From Nostoc sp. CCCryo 231-06 (lineage in GTDB: Bacteria; Cyanobacteriota; Cyanobacteriia; Cyanobacteriales; Nostocaceae), in NCBI GenBank assembly GCA_023522315.1, contig JAHCSU010000455.1:1-53618 (forward strand): a stretch of 53,618 bases of DNA, written 5' to 3'. Below, in pieces: positions 7,464 to 16,133 of the stretch. How positions within the stretch are numbered: position 1 is the stretch's first letter; each line of letters begins with the position of its first letter. The notes under the pieces are model-generated. The model worked only from the letters and a program-made list of their open reading frames with translations, was not told the DNA's origin and searched no databases. Both the position numbers and the translations under genes were made by a program.

Positions 7464-9677
7464 ATGAAAAATAAATTACTGACGCAGTTAGAAAAACTCC
7501 GTCCCAAGTTCAATCAGCACATCAAAAACTTATCTAAGACTAGATATTTACAGAGAAGTAAAATTTTTAACTTTTTACTCAGTCTGACTGTTGGAGTCAT
7601 TGTTACTACTGTTGGAATTACAACAGATTGGGCGACAACTGGAACAGGTACACTCACTTACAAAACATCGTGGATAGGTAATACTTTTGGCAGTGGAAAT
7701 CTGCGGGTACAAAACAATATTGAGGCAATGTATGTTGCCCCTGATGGCACAGTTTATACCAATAGCCATTGGGATGAAGCGGGAATGGAAGCAGGAATCT
7801 ATAAAGATGGTAAGGTTATTGGTGCTCTTGGGGATACTCACGGCTGGAGTCGTGGAGGTGGCAAAGCTGTAACAGCAAATAGTAAATATATTTATATTGC
7901 CATGACTCAGGGATCAAGGGGTAAGACAAATGAAGATTACCCACCGGAAGGAACGACTTGGCATTCTGTTAGACGTTATGACTTGGCGGGTAAACCTGCG
8001 CCGTTTCCGAATGGGCGTGGCTGGGATAAAAGTATGTTAATTACCAGCACTAAAAGTGAAGTCACTGGATTAGCAACTGTGGAAAACGAGTTGTATGTGA
8101 GTGATTTTGCTACTAACCGCATTCGTGTCTATGATACTGATACGATGAAAGAATTCCGCAGCTTTAACGTAGCTAATCCGGGAGCAATAACTATTGATCA
8201 ACAAAAAAATCTCTGGATTATTCAAAGTAAAAATGGTGGTAAGCCTGCGAAAATTTTACATTATTCCCAGAGTGGAAAGGAATTGCCCCAAAAGATTGCA
8301 GATATCGTCGAACCAACTGCGATCGCAATTGATCATCAAGGTAGGCTGTTAGTGGCAGAAAATGGGCCACGTCAGCAAATGCTGGTTTATGACATCAAAG
8401 ATAAGCCGACGCAGGTGGGTAGTTTTGGTTCTAAAGGCGGTATCTATGCAGGAGTTCCTGGTGAAGTTCGAGATTTGAAACTTTACGGACTTACCGGAGT
8501 TGGTACAGATGCTTCAGGTAATATCTATATAAATAGTAATGGTTTCAACAAATCAGGAACAGATTTACGGAAATTTTCGCCATCGGGAAAACTAATGTGG
8601 CGATCGCTGGGATTGATATTCGTCGATAATGCAGATGCAGATCCTAAAACTGATGGTGTAGATTTATTTACCAAACAAGAACAGTATCTGATGGACTACA
8701 GTAAGGCTGCTGGCAAGCAATGGACTTACAAAGCCTACACCTTAAACGCTTTCAAATATCCTCAAGATCCCCGTCTGCATACATCGCCAGATGGAACCTT
8801 TGTTCGCCGCATCCAAGGGAAGCCGTTTTTGTTTCTCACAGATATGTATAACAGCTATCTGCAAATATATCGTTTTAATCCAGCCACAGATGGGAAAATT
8901 GCCATACCAGCCGGAATGTTTGTTGGTACCAATGGCGATAAAAAATCAATAGCGGGAAAATGGCCACCGAGTCAACCAAAACAAGGTGAATGGATCTGGC
9001 GCGATCGCAACGGTAATGGCAAATTTGAAAAAAACGAATATGATACCAGCAAAGATTATCCCTATATCGGCGGATGGTGGGTAGACAGCAAAGGAGATGT
9101 TTGGAAAGCTTTGCGAACAGAAGATGGTATTCGACACTATCCTTTACAGAAAATAGATGCTAAAGGCAACCCCATCTACAACTATAGTTCGATGGAAAAG
9201 CAAACTACTCCTAAGATATTTAACGACTTGCGGCGGATCGAATATTTCCCCCAAACAGATACCATGTATTTGTCAGGCTTTACAGTAGATCATCCTGCAT
9301 TCGGTGACGATGCTGGAGTTGCTGGATCTGAGATTGCCCGTTTTGACAATTGGAGTAAAGGAAACCGTACTCCCCAATGGCGAATTGTGATTCCCTACGA
9401 CACCACCGGCAAACGCGAAGTGTCTACCGCAGCCATGAGTGTGGCGGGAGATCGTGTATTTGCCGTGACAGTCAAAACCGCAGAGGTATATGTCTATAAT
9501 GCCAAGACGGGAGCGCAAATACAACAGTTAAAACCAGGCCCAGAAGTTGGCAGCGAAAGTGGCTGGATTGATATACCTTACGGTATCCGCGCTTTTCGGC
9601 GTTCAAATGGTGAGTATCTGGTATTTGTGGAAGAAAACTGGAAAGGAAAAGTAATTGTGTATCGGCTGGCGGGTTGA
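7464..9677 (+). CDS. Large exported beta-propeller-like (NHL/SMP-30-type) protein of unknown function
   Basis: A 737-residue protein with a basic N-terminus, one hydrophobic segment at about 35-58 (FNFLLSLTVGVIVTTVGITT), and an extracytoplasmic remainder. The body is built of recurrent blade-like units with Gly-Asn-Ile-Tyr/Leu-Trp strands: APDGTVYTNSHWDEAG, DQQKNLWIIQSKNG, DHQGRLLVAENGPRQ, DASGNIYINSNGFNKSG, DSKGDVWKALRTEDG. The pattern 'D-x-x-G-x-hydrophobic-hydrophobic' is that of NHL or gluconolactonase-like six- or seven-bladed propellers; the length could hold more than one propeller. A WIWRDRNGNGKFEKNEYD segment (about 512-529) looks like an EF-hand or dockerin-style calcium loop. No catalytic residues can be named. 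It stands alone downstream of a long AT-rich leader, next to two glycosyltransferases, so a role in the envelope or sheath is possible but is inference. Confidence 0.75.
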   Translation: MKNKLLTQLEKLRPKFNQHIKNLSKTRYLQRSKIFNFLLSLTVGVIVTTVGITTDWATTGTGTLTYKTSWIGNTFGSGNLRVQNNIEAMYVAPDGTVYTNSHWDEAGMEAGIYKDGKVIGALGDTHGWSRGGGKAVTANSKYIYIAMTQGSRGKTNEDYPPEGTTWHSVRRYDLAGKPAPFPNGRGWDKSMLITSTKSEVTGLATVENELYVSDFATNRIRVYDTDTMKEFRSFNVANPGAITIDQQKNLWIIQSKNGGKPAKILHYSQSGKELPQKIADIVEPTAIAIDHQGRLLVAENGPRQQMLVYDIKDKPTQVGSFGSKGGIYAGVPGEVRDLKLYGLTGVGTDASGNIYINSNGFNKSGTDLRKFSPSGKLMWRSLGLIFVDNADADPKTDGVDLFTKQEQYLMDYSKAAGKQWTYKAYTLNAFKYPQDPRLHTSPDGTFVRRIQGKPFLFLTDMYNSYLQIYRFNPATDGKIAIPAGMFVGTNGDKKSIAGKWPPSQPKQGEWIWRDRNGNGKFEKNEYDTSKDYPYIGGWWVDSKGDVWKALRTEDGIRHYPLQKIDAKGNPIYNYSSMEKQTTPKIFNDLRRIEYFPQTDTMYLSGFTVDHPAFGDDAGVAGSEIARFDNWSKGNRTPQWRIVIPYDTTGKREVSTAAMSVAGDRVFAVTVKTAEVYVYNAKTGAQIQQLKPGPEVGSESGWIDIPYGIRAFRRSNGEYLVFVEENWKGKVIVYRLAG

Positions 9678-9800
9678 GCATTTTATATCGTGTGCGCGTG
9701 GACAAGTAGATTGAGTTTATTTGGGCATAGAGTTATACCATTTCACAAAAAATCTGATACAGATGTAACCCCTGAAAGCTTTGCTGCATCTAAGTTTTTT

Positions 9801-9856
9801 AATTGCGAATTGCGTTAGCGTAGCGGGGCGAAGCCCATTGCGAATTGTGAATTGGT
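9801..9856. repeat. 'attgcgaattg' repeat block
   Basis: The motif (A)ATTGCGAATTG occurs twice, flanking GCGTTAGCGTAGCGGGGCGAAGCCC. This is the common cyanobacterial spacer-repeat style, also seen near 24670-24775. It lies between the convergent propeller and siderophore-binding genes. Confidence 0.5.
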
Positions 9857-9857
9857 A

Positions 9858-10823
9858 TCAGGGTGTGTTGACAAGGTATTTATAAAGGTCATCAATGACA
9901 GCATCAGCCGCAAGCAAATTTCCACCTCGCCAAGTCATGTAATTTATAGAGTAAACATGATTTTGTTGAACGGCTCGAAGCTTTTTCCAAAGTGGGTTTT
10001 GCTTAAGTTTTTCAAGAGACTTTTGGTCATCATTACTCAAGGTTCCCACGAACAGAATATCACCGTCGGCTTTCTCTAATTCTTCTATAGAAATGTAAAG
10101 CTGTGTATAAGGTACAATAATATCTTGTGCTTTGGAACGTTGCAGCCCCACATCCTTAAGAATAGAATCGGGAAATGAGTTTTTAGCTTCGCTGAATATC
10201 GCGCCGGGAGCCAAGAAGACAAGAGAAATTTCCTTGTGCTTGTAGCGATCGTCTAAAGCTGCTTTGAGTTCTGCAACTCGCTGATAATAGTTTTTCCAAG
10301 CCTGCTTTGCAGCTTCTTGTCTTCCTAATACCTGAGCAACAAAATCAAATAGCTCTCGCCAAGTTTTATTTTGTCGCCAATCAAATAGTACAGTGGGAGC
10401 AATTCTTGAAAGTAAAGGATAAAATTGCTTTTCCGCATTCCAACCTATAATAAGGTCGGGCTTAATCAGTAAAATTTTTTCTAAATTAGGTGGAAAAATT
10501 CCTACTGACTGTATACCATCTATTTTACCTTCTAAATATGTATGTTCATCCAGCATATCAATGAAGGTACTTCCCAGAGGCTTAACTCCAAGGACAAGCG
10601 CATTACCTAAAGTCGGTAAAGAAAAAGTGACAATCCGCTGAGGGTTGATGGGAATACAGGTTTCTCCCATTGTGTGTTGAACCACATGGCAATCTTTGCT
10701 TGCCATATCAGTAGGAGAAATTGTGTTTTGACCTGTGTGACGGCTACAAGCTGTAATCAGTCCAAAAATCAAAAGCATTAATAGTAAACAACGTATCCAA
10801 TAGCGTATTGTCACTGTCTTCAT
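9858..10823 (-). CDS. Iron-siderophore ABC transporter substrate-binding lipoprotein (FecB/FhuD type)
   Basis: A 321-residue periplasmic-binding protein. The lipobox GLITAC puts the lipidated cysteine at residue 26 after a hydrophobic signal. The mature part shows the periplasmic_binding_2 pattern: PQRIVTFSLPTLGNALVLGVKPLG, NLEKILLIKPDLIIGW and SRIAPTVLFDWRQNKTW. The tail AVIDDLYKYLVNTP is the conserved end for this family. It would capture a ferric siderophore after outer-membrane import and hand it to a FecCD-type permease, which is not in this window. It is the last gene of the receptor locus on the minus strand, 260 bp after the TonB-dependent receptor. Expression is probably iron-repressed, though no clear Fur box was picked out. 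Two decayed copies of its C-terminal coding region lie upstream, at 15021-15121 and 15491-15517. Confidence 0.88.
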   Translation of the reverse strand: MKTVTIRYWIRCLLLMLLIFGLITACSRHTGQNTISPTDMASKDCHVVQHTMGETCIPINPQRIVTFSLPTLGNALVLGVKPLGSTFIDMLDEHTYLEGKIDGIQSVGIFPPNLEKILLIKPDLIIGWNAEKQFYPLLSRIAPTVLFDWRQNKTWRELFDFVAQVLGRQEAAKQAWKNYYQRVAELKAALDDRYKHKEISLVFLAPGAIFSEAKNSFPDSILKDVGLQRSKAQDIIVPYTQLYISIEELEKADGDILFVGTLSNDDQKSLEKLKQNPLWKKLRAVQQNHVYSINYMTWRGGNLLAADAVIDDLYKYLVNTP

Positions 10824-10928
10824 GGCTTCAGTCAGCTTCTCAATATTCCCACGAAATTGTTCCCTAAATAAAACCTCAAGTGAATCCTAAATGGGAGTTA
10901 ATACTTTTCGGTTAGCGCAATTAATCGT

Positions 10929-11012
10929 TGCAGATCCCCCCAACTCCCCAATAAATTGGCTTGCTCTTTCCTCATTTACCCCTTTTCTAAGGGGGTCGCC
11001 GTAGGCGGGGTA
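10929..11012. repeat. Dispersed 'agatccccccaactcccc...aagggggtcgccgtaggcgggg' repeat
   Basis: A purine/pyrimidine-skewed imperfect inverted repeat lies between the receptor and binding-protein genes. A related text with 'gatccccctaaat...aggggggatc' ends lies at 49813-49890. It might weakly terminate or attenuate transcription between the two genes. Confidence 0.45.
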
Positions 11013-11083
11013 ATCTGAATCTAGGATGACCCAATCCTTATCCAAAAAGTATTGAAATGGGAGTCAGCAAAGAATGCATAGAG

Positions 11084-13621
11084 TTAAAACTGTACTGAAA
11101 CTGATCCGGTGATTGCAAGAGGCGAACCTTGACTAATGTTTGCTCGATTGTTTGAACCGGAAGCATAACGAATATCAAAAAGGTTTTCAATACCTAATCT
11201 AAAGGTCAGGTTATCAATTTTGTAAGCAGCACCTAAATCGACTCGCACATAGCCAGGAAGCTGAAAAGTATTTTCGTTATCTCCTTCTCTTTCGCCCACA
11301 TAAACTAAACCTGTACCTAAACTCAACCCCTGTAGCGAACCTCCAGTAAACTCGTACTTGCCATAAAGACCTACACTGTGCTGTGGAGTATTAATCGGGC
11401 GGTTCCCTTCTTGCCCAGGTATGATACTTTTGGTAATTTCTGAATCTAGGAGAGTGTAAGCTGCAATCAGGCTAAAATTCTCGGTTACTTTTCCGTTGAT
11501 ATCTAATTCAAATCCACGGCTACGAATATCGCCTACAAGGATGTTCAAATCCGGGTTACTGGGGTCACTTTCTGCGATGTTTGTTTGTTTCAAGTTAAAC
11601 AGTGCAGTCGTAATAGTCAATCTATCATTTAACAGATTTACTTTAGCACCAACTTCATATTGAGTAGCTTTTCTGGGGTCAGCAAAACCACCGTCAGAAA
11701 GCAAACCAAATTGTGGCTCTGTCGATTGACTAAAGCTAGCATAAACTGAAGCAGAGTCTGTCAAGTTATAAACTAACCCGATGCTTGGAGAGACGAAATT
11801 ATCTTGTTGTGCAGCTACGCCACCATCTATAAACTCAAATCCGCCGTAGCGCAAACCTGCTAGTAAACGAAATTGTCCAAGTTTTACAAAATCTTGAATG
11901 TAAACGCCCCAATTACTGTCACTAAAATCAACTGAACGATTAGTCAGCCCGGTGGGAATAGGAACATCAAAAGTAGGATTTGCAACGTCAATACTACCAA
12001 AAAAACCAGCATTAACACCATTGAACCTTGAACTGTACTTATTGTACTCAATGCCTGCTAGTACCTTATGTTCTGACGTGCCAATATTGAAGTTTCCTCT
12101 GACTTCACCTCGAAGATTGTATTGATTATAGTCATCAAAAAGTGTTCGATAGAAACGTGTTAGAGTATCACCTTCAAAACCAAGTGCGACAAAGATTGGA
12201 TTAGCTTCCCTTTGCGTATTAAAGTACTGTCCGCTGAGATTAACTGACCACTGTTTACTAATGGGCTGGTCTAAGTAGGCTGCAATTCGATAATGATTGT
12301 AGATTTGGCTATTGCGAGGGTCTGTATAACTGCGGTCATAGAAAATCTGACCATCAAAGAATTTGGCTCCAGTATTAAAGTCTTTATCTTGTCGGTAATA
12401 CTCCCCTTCAACTGTTAAAGAACCGCCTCCACCTGTTAAAAATGTCAGTGAGGGAGCAACAAAAATGCGATTATCTTCAACGTTATCTACAAAATCATCC
12501 GAATCTTGAAAAGCCAGAACGAGGCGATAAAGCAGATTCTTCTCCTGAGTCAAAGGCCCTGTTAAATCTACCTCACTGCGATAAAAGTTAAAGCTACCTG
12601 CATCGGCTGAAAATTTATAACTGGGTGTGGCTTGAGGCTTTTTTGTAATATAGTTAACCACTCCACCAGGTGAACCTGTTCCATAAAGTAACGAAGAGAA
12701 ACCTTTCAAAATTTCCAGACGTTCAATATTTGCAAAATCTCTGATTAAAGAACGGTAATTATCTCGTAACCCATTAATATAAACTTGGCTACCTGTACTA
12801 AATCCACGAATTTGAAAATCTGTGAAGAGTCCACCCTGCCCAAGATTCCCTGCTGTAACTCCACTAATGTAAGGGGCTAAGTCTTCTACTCGTCGGGGTG
12901 CTTTATCTTCAATAAATTCCTCTGTAATTACGCCAATTGATGCAGGTGTTTCTATTAATGGAATGTCAAGTCTACTTCCAGTGGTAGCATCTGGCACTCG
13001 ATATCCATCTTGTTCCCCTGTCACCAGCAACTCAATCGGCTCATCTTGTTGTGCTGCTGATTCTTCCGGTACTCTCTCACTTGCTGGCTTTTCTTGAGCT
13101 TGTGGCGTTTCCAACGGTTGTGGTGGCTGCATCGCTGTTGCAGTAGAAGTTATACCAAAAACCAGCCCTGCATTATCGTCAAATAACTCAACGGTTGGTA
13201 AAGTGTTCTCACCTACCACCGTCACCCGCACAGTATTTGCATCAGCATTAATAACTGTTATTTCAGTAATTCCCGCAGTTGGTTTTTCCGAACGAAAGTT
13301 GAAAGCATTGCCGTTAGGTAAGCGCAACTGAGCATTAGGAATATCTGCAATAAAATTATTCTCGGTGTTGCGATTTGTAACTTGTAGTTGTTCTCCCAGA
13401 GGTGTCTCTAAAATTATTTCCACACCTTTTTCAGTGGGATTCGCCTTAACTCCCGTGACTGGGATAATTTCTGATGTAGGCGTTGGTGACTGCACCAAAA
13501 TTTGAGTATTGCTAGAAGAATTAGTATCTTCTGCCCATGTTGCTTGCACTCCTAGTATCAAAAATACATTTGTTAGCAATAGCAGCCGCCCCAGTTGTAA
13601 AAAATCCACCATCACTCCCAC
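11084..13621 (-). CDS. TonB-dependent siderophore receptor with N-terminal AMIN domain
   Basis: An 845-residue outer-membrane ferric-siderophore receptor. A signal peptide covers about residues 1-30 (LLLLTNVFLILGVQATWAED). Next is an AMIN-type domain at about 52-165 (VTGVKANPTEKGVEIILETP), common in cyanobacterial receptors and thought to bind peptidoglycan or the envelope. A Pro/Glu/Gln-rich linker follows, then the plug: IETPASIGVITEEFIEDKAP, FQIRGFSTGSQVYINGLRD, and IERLEILKGFSSLLYGTGSP followed by GGVVNYITKKP. The 22-strand barrel fills the rest and the chain ends in Phe (GSVSVQF), as needed for barrel assembly. The start could be residue 4 (MVDFLQ) rather than MGVM. It lies directly downstream of an AraC regulator gene with two 15-bp direct repeats in the gap, and is probably controlled by that regulator and by iron. 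Confidence 0.93.
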   Translation of the reverse strand: MGVMVDFLQLGRLLLLTNVFLILGVQATWAEDTNSSSNTQILVQSPTPTSEIIPVTGVKANPTEKGVEIILETPLGEQLQVTNRNTENNFIADIPNAQLRLPNGNAFNFRSEKPTAGITEITVINADANTVRVTVVGENTLPTVELFDDNAGLVFGITSTATAMQPPQPLETPQAQEKPASERVPEESAAQQDEPIELLVTGEQDGYRVPDATTGSRLDIPLIETPASIGVITEEFIEDKAPRRVEDLAPYISGVTAGNLGQGGLFTDFQIRGFSTGSQVYINGLRDNYRSLIRDFANIERLEILKGFSSLLYGTGSPGGVVNYITKKPQATPSYKFSADAGSFNFYRSEVDLTGPLTQEKNLLYRLVLAFQDSDDFVDNVEDNRIFVAPSLTFLTGGGGSLTVEGEYYRQDKDFNTGAKFFDGQIFYDRSYTDPRNSQIYNHYRIAAYLDQPISKQWSVNLSGQYFNTQREANPIFVALGFEGDTLTRFYRTLFDDYNQYNLRGEVRGNFNIGTSEHKVLAGIEYNKYSSRFNGVNAGFFGSIDVANPTFDVPIPTGLTNRSVDFSDSNWGVYIQDFVKLGQFRLLAGLRYGGFEFIDGGVAAQQDNFVSPSIGLVYNLTDSASVYASFSQSTEPQFGLLSDGGFADPRKATQYEVGAKVNLLNDRLTITTALFNLKQTNIAESDPSNPDLNILVGDIRSRGFELDINGKVTENFSLIAAYTLLDSEITKSIIPGQEGNRPINTPQHSVGLYGKYEFTGGSLQGLSLGTGLVYVGEREGDNENTFQLPGYVRVDLGAAYKIDNLTFRLGIENLFDIRYASGSNNRANISQGSPLAITGSVSVQF

Positions 13622-13690
13622 ACCTTCAAGCTTAATAGAAACTTTTCCTAAATAGCTTATAAAGAAGTATGAAGGTGAAGATAGAGATAA

Positions 13691-13727
13691 TTCTGCTCAA
13701 ACGGAATTTTTATTCTGCTCAAACGGA
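13691..13727 (-). promoter_or_regulatory. Paired direct repeats, candidate AraC-regulator operator for the receptor gene
   Basis: TTCTGCTCAAACGGA occurs twice, at 13691-13705 and 13713-13727, with identical cores and a 22-bp period, about two helical turns. The copies lie 70-106 bp upstream of the receptor start, and the second overlaps the last codons of the AraC gene. Direct repeats on one face of the helix are the usual binding arrangement for AraC-type proteins. The functional assignment is inference. Confidence 0.5.
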
Positions 13728-14717
13728 AAATTTTTTAATACAATCCCGTGGACGGATGCCAAACTTTTTCCGAAACGCTCTCCCAAAAGCAGTCAGGTCA
13801 TTGTAACCTACCAGATGGGCAACTTCTCCGACTTTCCAACTACCTGTCTGAAGCATTTGCCATGCTTGCTCCATGCAATAACCGTGGAGATAACTAAATA
13901 CCGTCGTGCCAAAAACCTGACGAAAACCCTTTTTGAGAGTACATTCATTTAACCCTACCAGTCTTGCCAACTCTGCCAAACTTAGTGGATTATCTAGCTT
14001 TTGTTGCAAAATATCCCTAGCATAATAAATTCTGTCTACTAAATCGCCTGTCAATGGATGAAGATTGCTTTCAGCATCTTGAATTTCCGTTTCCACAGCT
14101 AGCAACATTCCCATCAACTCTAAAGCTTTGCCTTCCAGATAAACCCGCTTGGCAATTCCACGATAAGGACACTGGATAATTTGCTTGGCGACAGTTTGCA
14201 TAGCTGGTGTAGCGATCGCATCACGACAGTAACATTCTTTCCCAGATGATCTGACCAAATGTTGTAATTCTCTTGGTATTTCTCCATCTGGATTACCAGC
14301 CAGAGAGGACAATGTCTCAGGCATCATCTCGATAATCACTTCCAAAAAAGGCTGTCTGGCAGAAATATCACATAGTGATTCTATTTCTATACCTCTACCG
14401 TAGACACCGTATCTTCCACCCTCAAGGGAAGTTTGCCGACTCTGATTTTCTCCAGAGAGATGAAAGTGATACTCTATACCAGTTGTATCTAGATCGGAGA
14501 ATTCTACAGTCAAGCGATCGCGCATCTCATAGTCAGCAATAGTTAAATGTAAACCTTCCCTAAGTTGAATTTCTCGCCAGTAGCCTCGTCCCAATGGCTG
14601 CGGAAACTTGTGCATCACATCAAACTTGTCCTTGGGGTCAGGATAGTGACTAGTTCCATTAGTCCGCATCTCGTTCCACAATTCATCGTAAGCTTGTTGG
14701 GAAATGGTGATAGTCAT
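13719..14717 (-). CDS. AraC-family transcriptional regulator (PchR-like, of siderophore uptake)
   Basis: A 332-residue regulator. The N-terminal 200 residues are the effector domain found in regulators next to cyanobacterial TonB-dependent receptors, starting MTITISQQAYDELWNEMRT. A conserved segment GIAKRVYLEGKALELMGMLL lies near 190-210. The C-terminal ~100 residues hold the two helix-turn-helix units: LSLAELARLVGLNECTLKKG then WKVGEVAHLVGYNDLTAFGR ending FRKKFGIRPRDC. By family precedent it would sense the ferric siderophore and activate receptor transcription. The receptor gene is 97 bp downstream. A decayed paralogue with the same two landmark segments is at 15122-15325. Confidence 0.9.
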   Translation of the reverse strand: MTITISQQAYDELWNEMRTNGTSHYPDPKDKFDVMHKFPQPLGRGYWREIQLREGLHLTIADYEMRDRLTVEFSDLDTTGIEYHFHLSGENQSRQTSLEGGRYGVYGRGIEIESLCDISARQPFLEVIIEMMPETLSSLAGNPDGEIPRELQHLVRSSGKECYCRDAIATPAMQTVAKQIIQCPYRGIAKRVYLEGKALELMGMLLAVETEIQDAESNLHPLTGDLVDRIYYARDILQQKLDNPLSLAELARLVGLNECTLKKGFRQVFGTTVFSYLHGYCMEQAWQMLQTGSWKVGEVAHLVGYNDLTAFGRAFRKKFGIRPRDCIKKFSV

Positions 14718-15020
14718 TTAGGATAAAGTCTTAGCCTCTAATCAAGAAATTATCTCATTAATTTGAGCGATTGCCCAAGGGGCAACGGCAAAGCCGAACG
14801 CTGATTTACTCAACTGGTTACAAGCAAATCAAACACTTTAGCCACTTTCAAATCGCCTATATTTAGAGGTAGCGATCGCCTAGAGTGAGATTAGCGCAGC
14901 CTCTCGTTGGCGCAGCCTCTCGAAGAGAAGAGAAGAGAAGAGAAGCGGCTTATCTGTGACATCGCCTTTGATAGATATATGACATCGCACATAGAGTTGA
15001 GAATCAGATAATACATAAGT
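14718..15020. other. Non-coding spacer with short repeats
   Basis: There is no gene here. It holds a 'gcccaaggggcaacggcaaagccgaa' block, two copies of 'GCGCAGCCTCTCG' at about 14895-14922, and a pentanucleotide microsatellite (GAAGA)n at 14922-14945. The promoter of the AraC regulator presumably lies near 14720-14780. Confidence 0.5.
14922..14945. repeat. (GAAGA)n pentanucleotide microsatellite
   Basis: Nearly five uninterrupted units of GAAGA follow a doubled 'gcgcagcctctcg'. It is non-coding and prone to slippage. Confidence 0.7.
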
Positions 15021-15121
15021 TTAGGGTGTATTAACTAAATATTTAAATAAGTCATCAATAACGGCATTTATCGCTAGAACATCAAAAGCATACCAATGAT
15101 CAGAATCGACGAAATAAACCC
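15021..15121 (-). pseudogene. C-terminal remnant of a FecB-type siderophore-binding protein gene
   Basis: Read on the minus strand, the bases encode VYFVDSDHWYAFDVL followed by AINAVIDDLFKYLVNTP and a TAA stop. This closely matches the end of the intact binding protein (AADAVIDDLYKYLVNTP). Nothing upstream belongs to that gene: the text passes directly into the AraC remnant at about 15121, so a deletion joined the two. It is out of frame with the AraC remnant. Confidence 0.75.
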
Positions 15122-15325
15122 TAACTGCAATGTCATTAGTTCCAACACCTTACCCTGTAAATACATCCGCTTTGTCAATTCCTTGAAAAGGTTGACCAAG
15201 TTGTTGGGCATTTGACGGATACTTTCAAATGGCTCTCGTTCCGATGGTTGAGGGCAATTGTGGTTAGCTTCCGCCCAAAGTTCCCAATCCTCTTTCATCG
15301 TCAGGGTGATGGTCATGGCTGGCAT
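15122..15325 (-). pseudogene. AraC-family regulator remnant with large internal deletion
   Basis: The frame starts MPAMTITLTMKEDWELWAEA, resembling the intact regulator start MTITISQQAYDELWNEM. After about 45 residues it jumps to LTKRMYLQGKVLELMTLQL, which matches AKRVYLEGKALELMGMLL near residue 200 of the intact protein. About 150 residues between these landmarks and the whole DNA-binding domain are missing. The frame then runs into FecB-derived DNA read in the wrong frame. It is clearly a dead paralogue of the regulator at 13719-14717. Confidence 0.75.
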
Positions 15326-15384
15326 TAATTAATGATATTAATTATCAATAATCTTACCGCGATCGCTAATGCTTCTTTTAGCAT

Positions 15385-15486
15385 TATTTGGTTAAGTAAA
15401 ATATCGCCATCGAAAGGTGGATTTTCTGGTCGTTCTTCAGATAAACGGTGACAAGATTTACAGACAAATATGGTGTATTTAGGCGT
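15385..15486 (-). pseudogene. N-terminal remnant of a DUF1636-type putative metal-binding protein
   Basis: The segment TPKYTIFVCKSCHRLSEERP followed by ENPPFDGDILLNQI carries the C-x-x-C pair and HTIFVCKSC-like opening known from DUF1636 proteins, which in cyanobacteria often sit in siderophore uptake loci. The rest of the family is missing and no proper start codon precedes it. Family assignment is from memory of the motif, so moderate. Confidence 0.5.
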
Positions 15487-15490
15487 AGAG

Positions 15491-15517
15491 TTAGGGAGTG
15501 TTAACAAAGTATTTAAA
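15491..15517 (-). pseudogene. Second FecB-type C-terminal scrap
   Basis: The minus strand reads FKYFVNTP then TAA, the same ending as the intact binding protein (YKYLVNTP) and the other remnant. Only about eight codons survive. Being so short it is supported mainly by its place next to the other remnants of the same locus. Confidence 0.4.
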
Positions 15518-15726
15518 TCCCACATTCCACACTTCAACAAGTAGTACAACTAAACTACATAAACAGGAAATTCAGAATGAGAATTTGAACAATCAAGGAA
15601 CCGTAAAATAAACTATCAATGCCAAAATCCCAGCTTTTTTACACAATAAAAAAAGCCTATTAGATAACAAGATTTAATTTAAATTTATCAAGCAGTTAGA
15701 GAAGCACCAGACTAAGCAAGAGTGAA

Positions 15727-15936
15727 TCAGAGCGCCAAAAATTCAGATAATAAGTAATACTTTTGACAAGCTTTTGGCAGGAATTGTAAGATTCGACAAC
15801 GTGACTCCGTTAAATTCAGAATCCTCTGAAACTCTTGTGTAATCAGAAGGTGAATCCCTTGAAAGCATTGAAATATCCAACGCAAGGTAGGGGCTTCTGT
15901 GGGTTTATTAACTTGGCTTTTAACTGTAGCTTTTTT
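15727..15936 (-). pseudogene. C-terminal fragment of a transposase (IS1634/DUF4277-like)
   Basis: The minus strand encodes about 69 residues open to a TGA stop, including PTEAPTLRWIFQCFQGIHLL and LPKACQKYYLLSEF. The pattern P-T-x-R-W-x-F-Q-x-F-x-G-I and the closing A-C-Q-K-Y-Y match, from memory, the end of IS1634-type DDE transposases common in Nostoc. The upstream part is gone; the fragment abuts a MITE at 15953, which may have cut it. The region 15550-15726 between this and the DUF1636 scrap shows no gene. Confidence 0.5.
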
Positions 15937-15952
15937 CTTCTTTAAAGATATT

Positions 15953-16133
15953 AGGACTTACGCATTGACAGAAAAATCAAAATAAGAGGTATGATTTTCA
16001 GCGCTTCTAACTTGATTTTTCTATTACTCACAAAGCGATCGCATCGCAACCAACAAAGGGGGTTTATAAAAGCCTGAAACAACGTCTTTACGTTGATACA
16101 CAAGATGATTCCTTTGTACAGTGCGTAAGTTCT
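15953..16133. mobile_element. MITE-like element, same termini as 3393-3483
   Basis: The left end AGGACTTACGCATTGAC and the reverse complement of the right end AGAACTTACGCACTGTAC agree at most positions. It is 181 bp long and encodes no transposase. It sits beside a transposase remnant, but their termini cannot be linked from this window. Confidence 0.6.
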
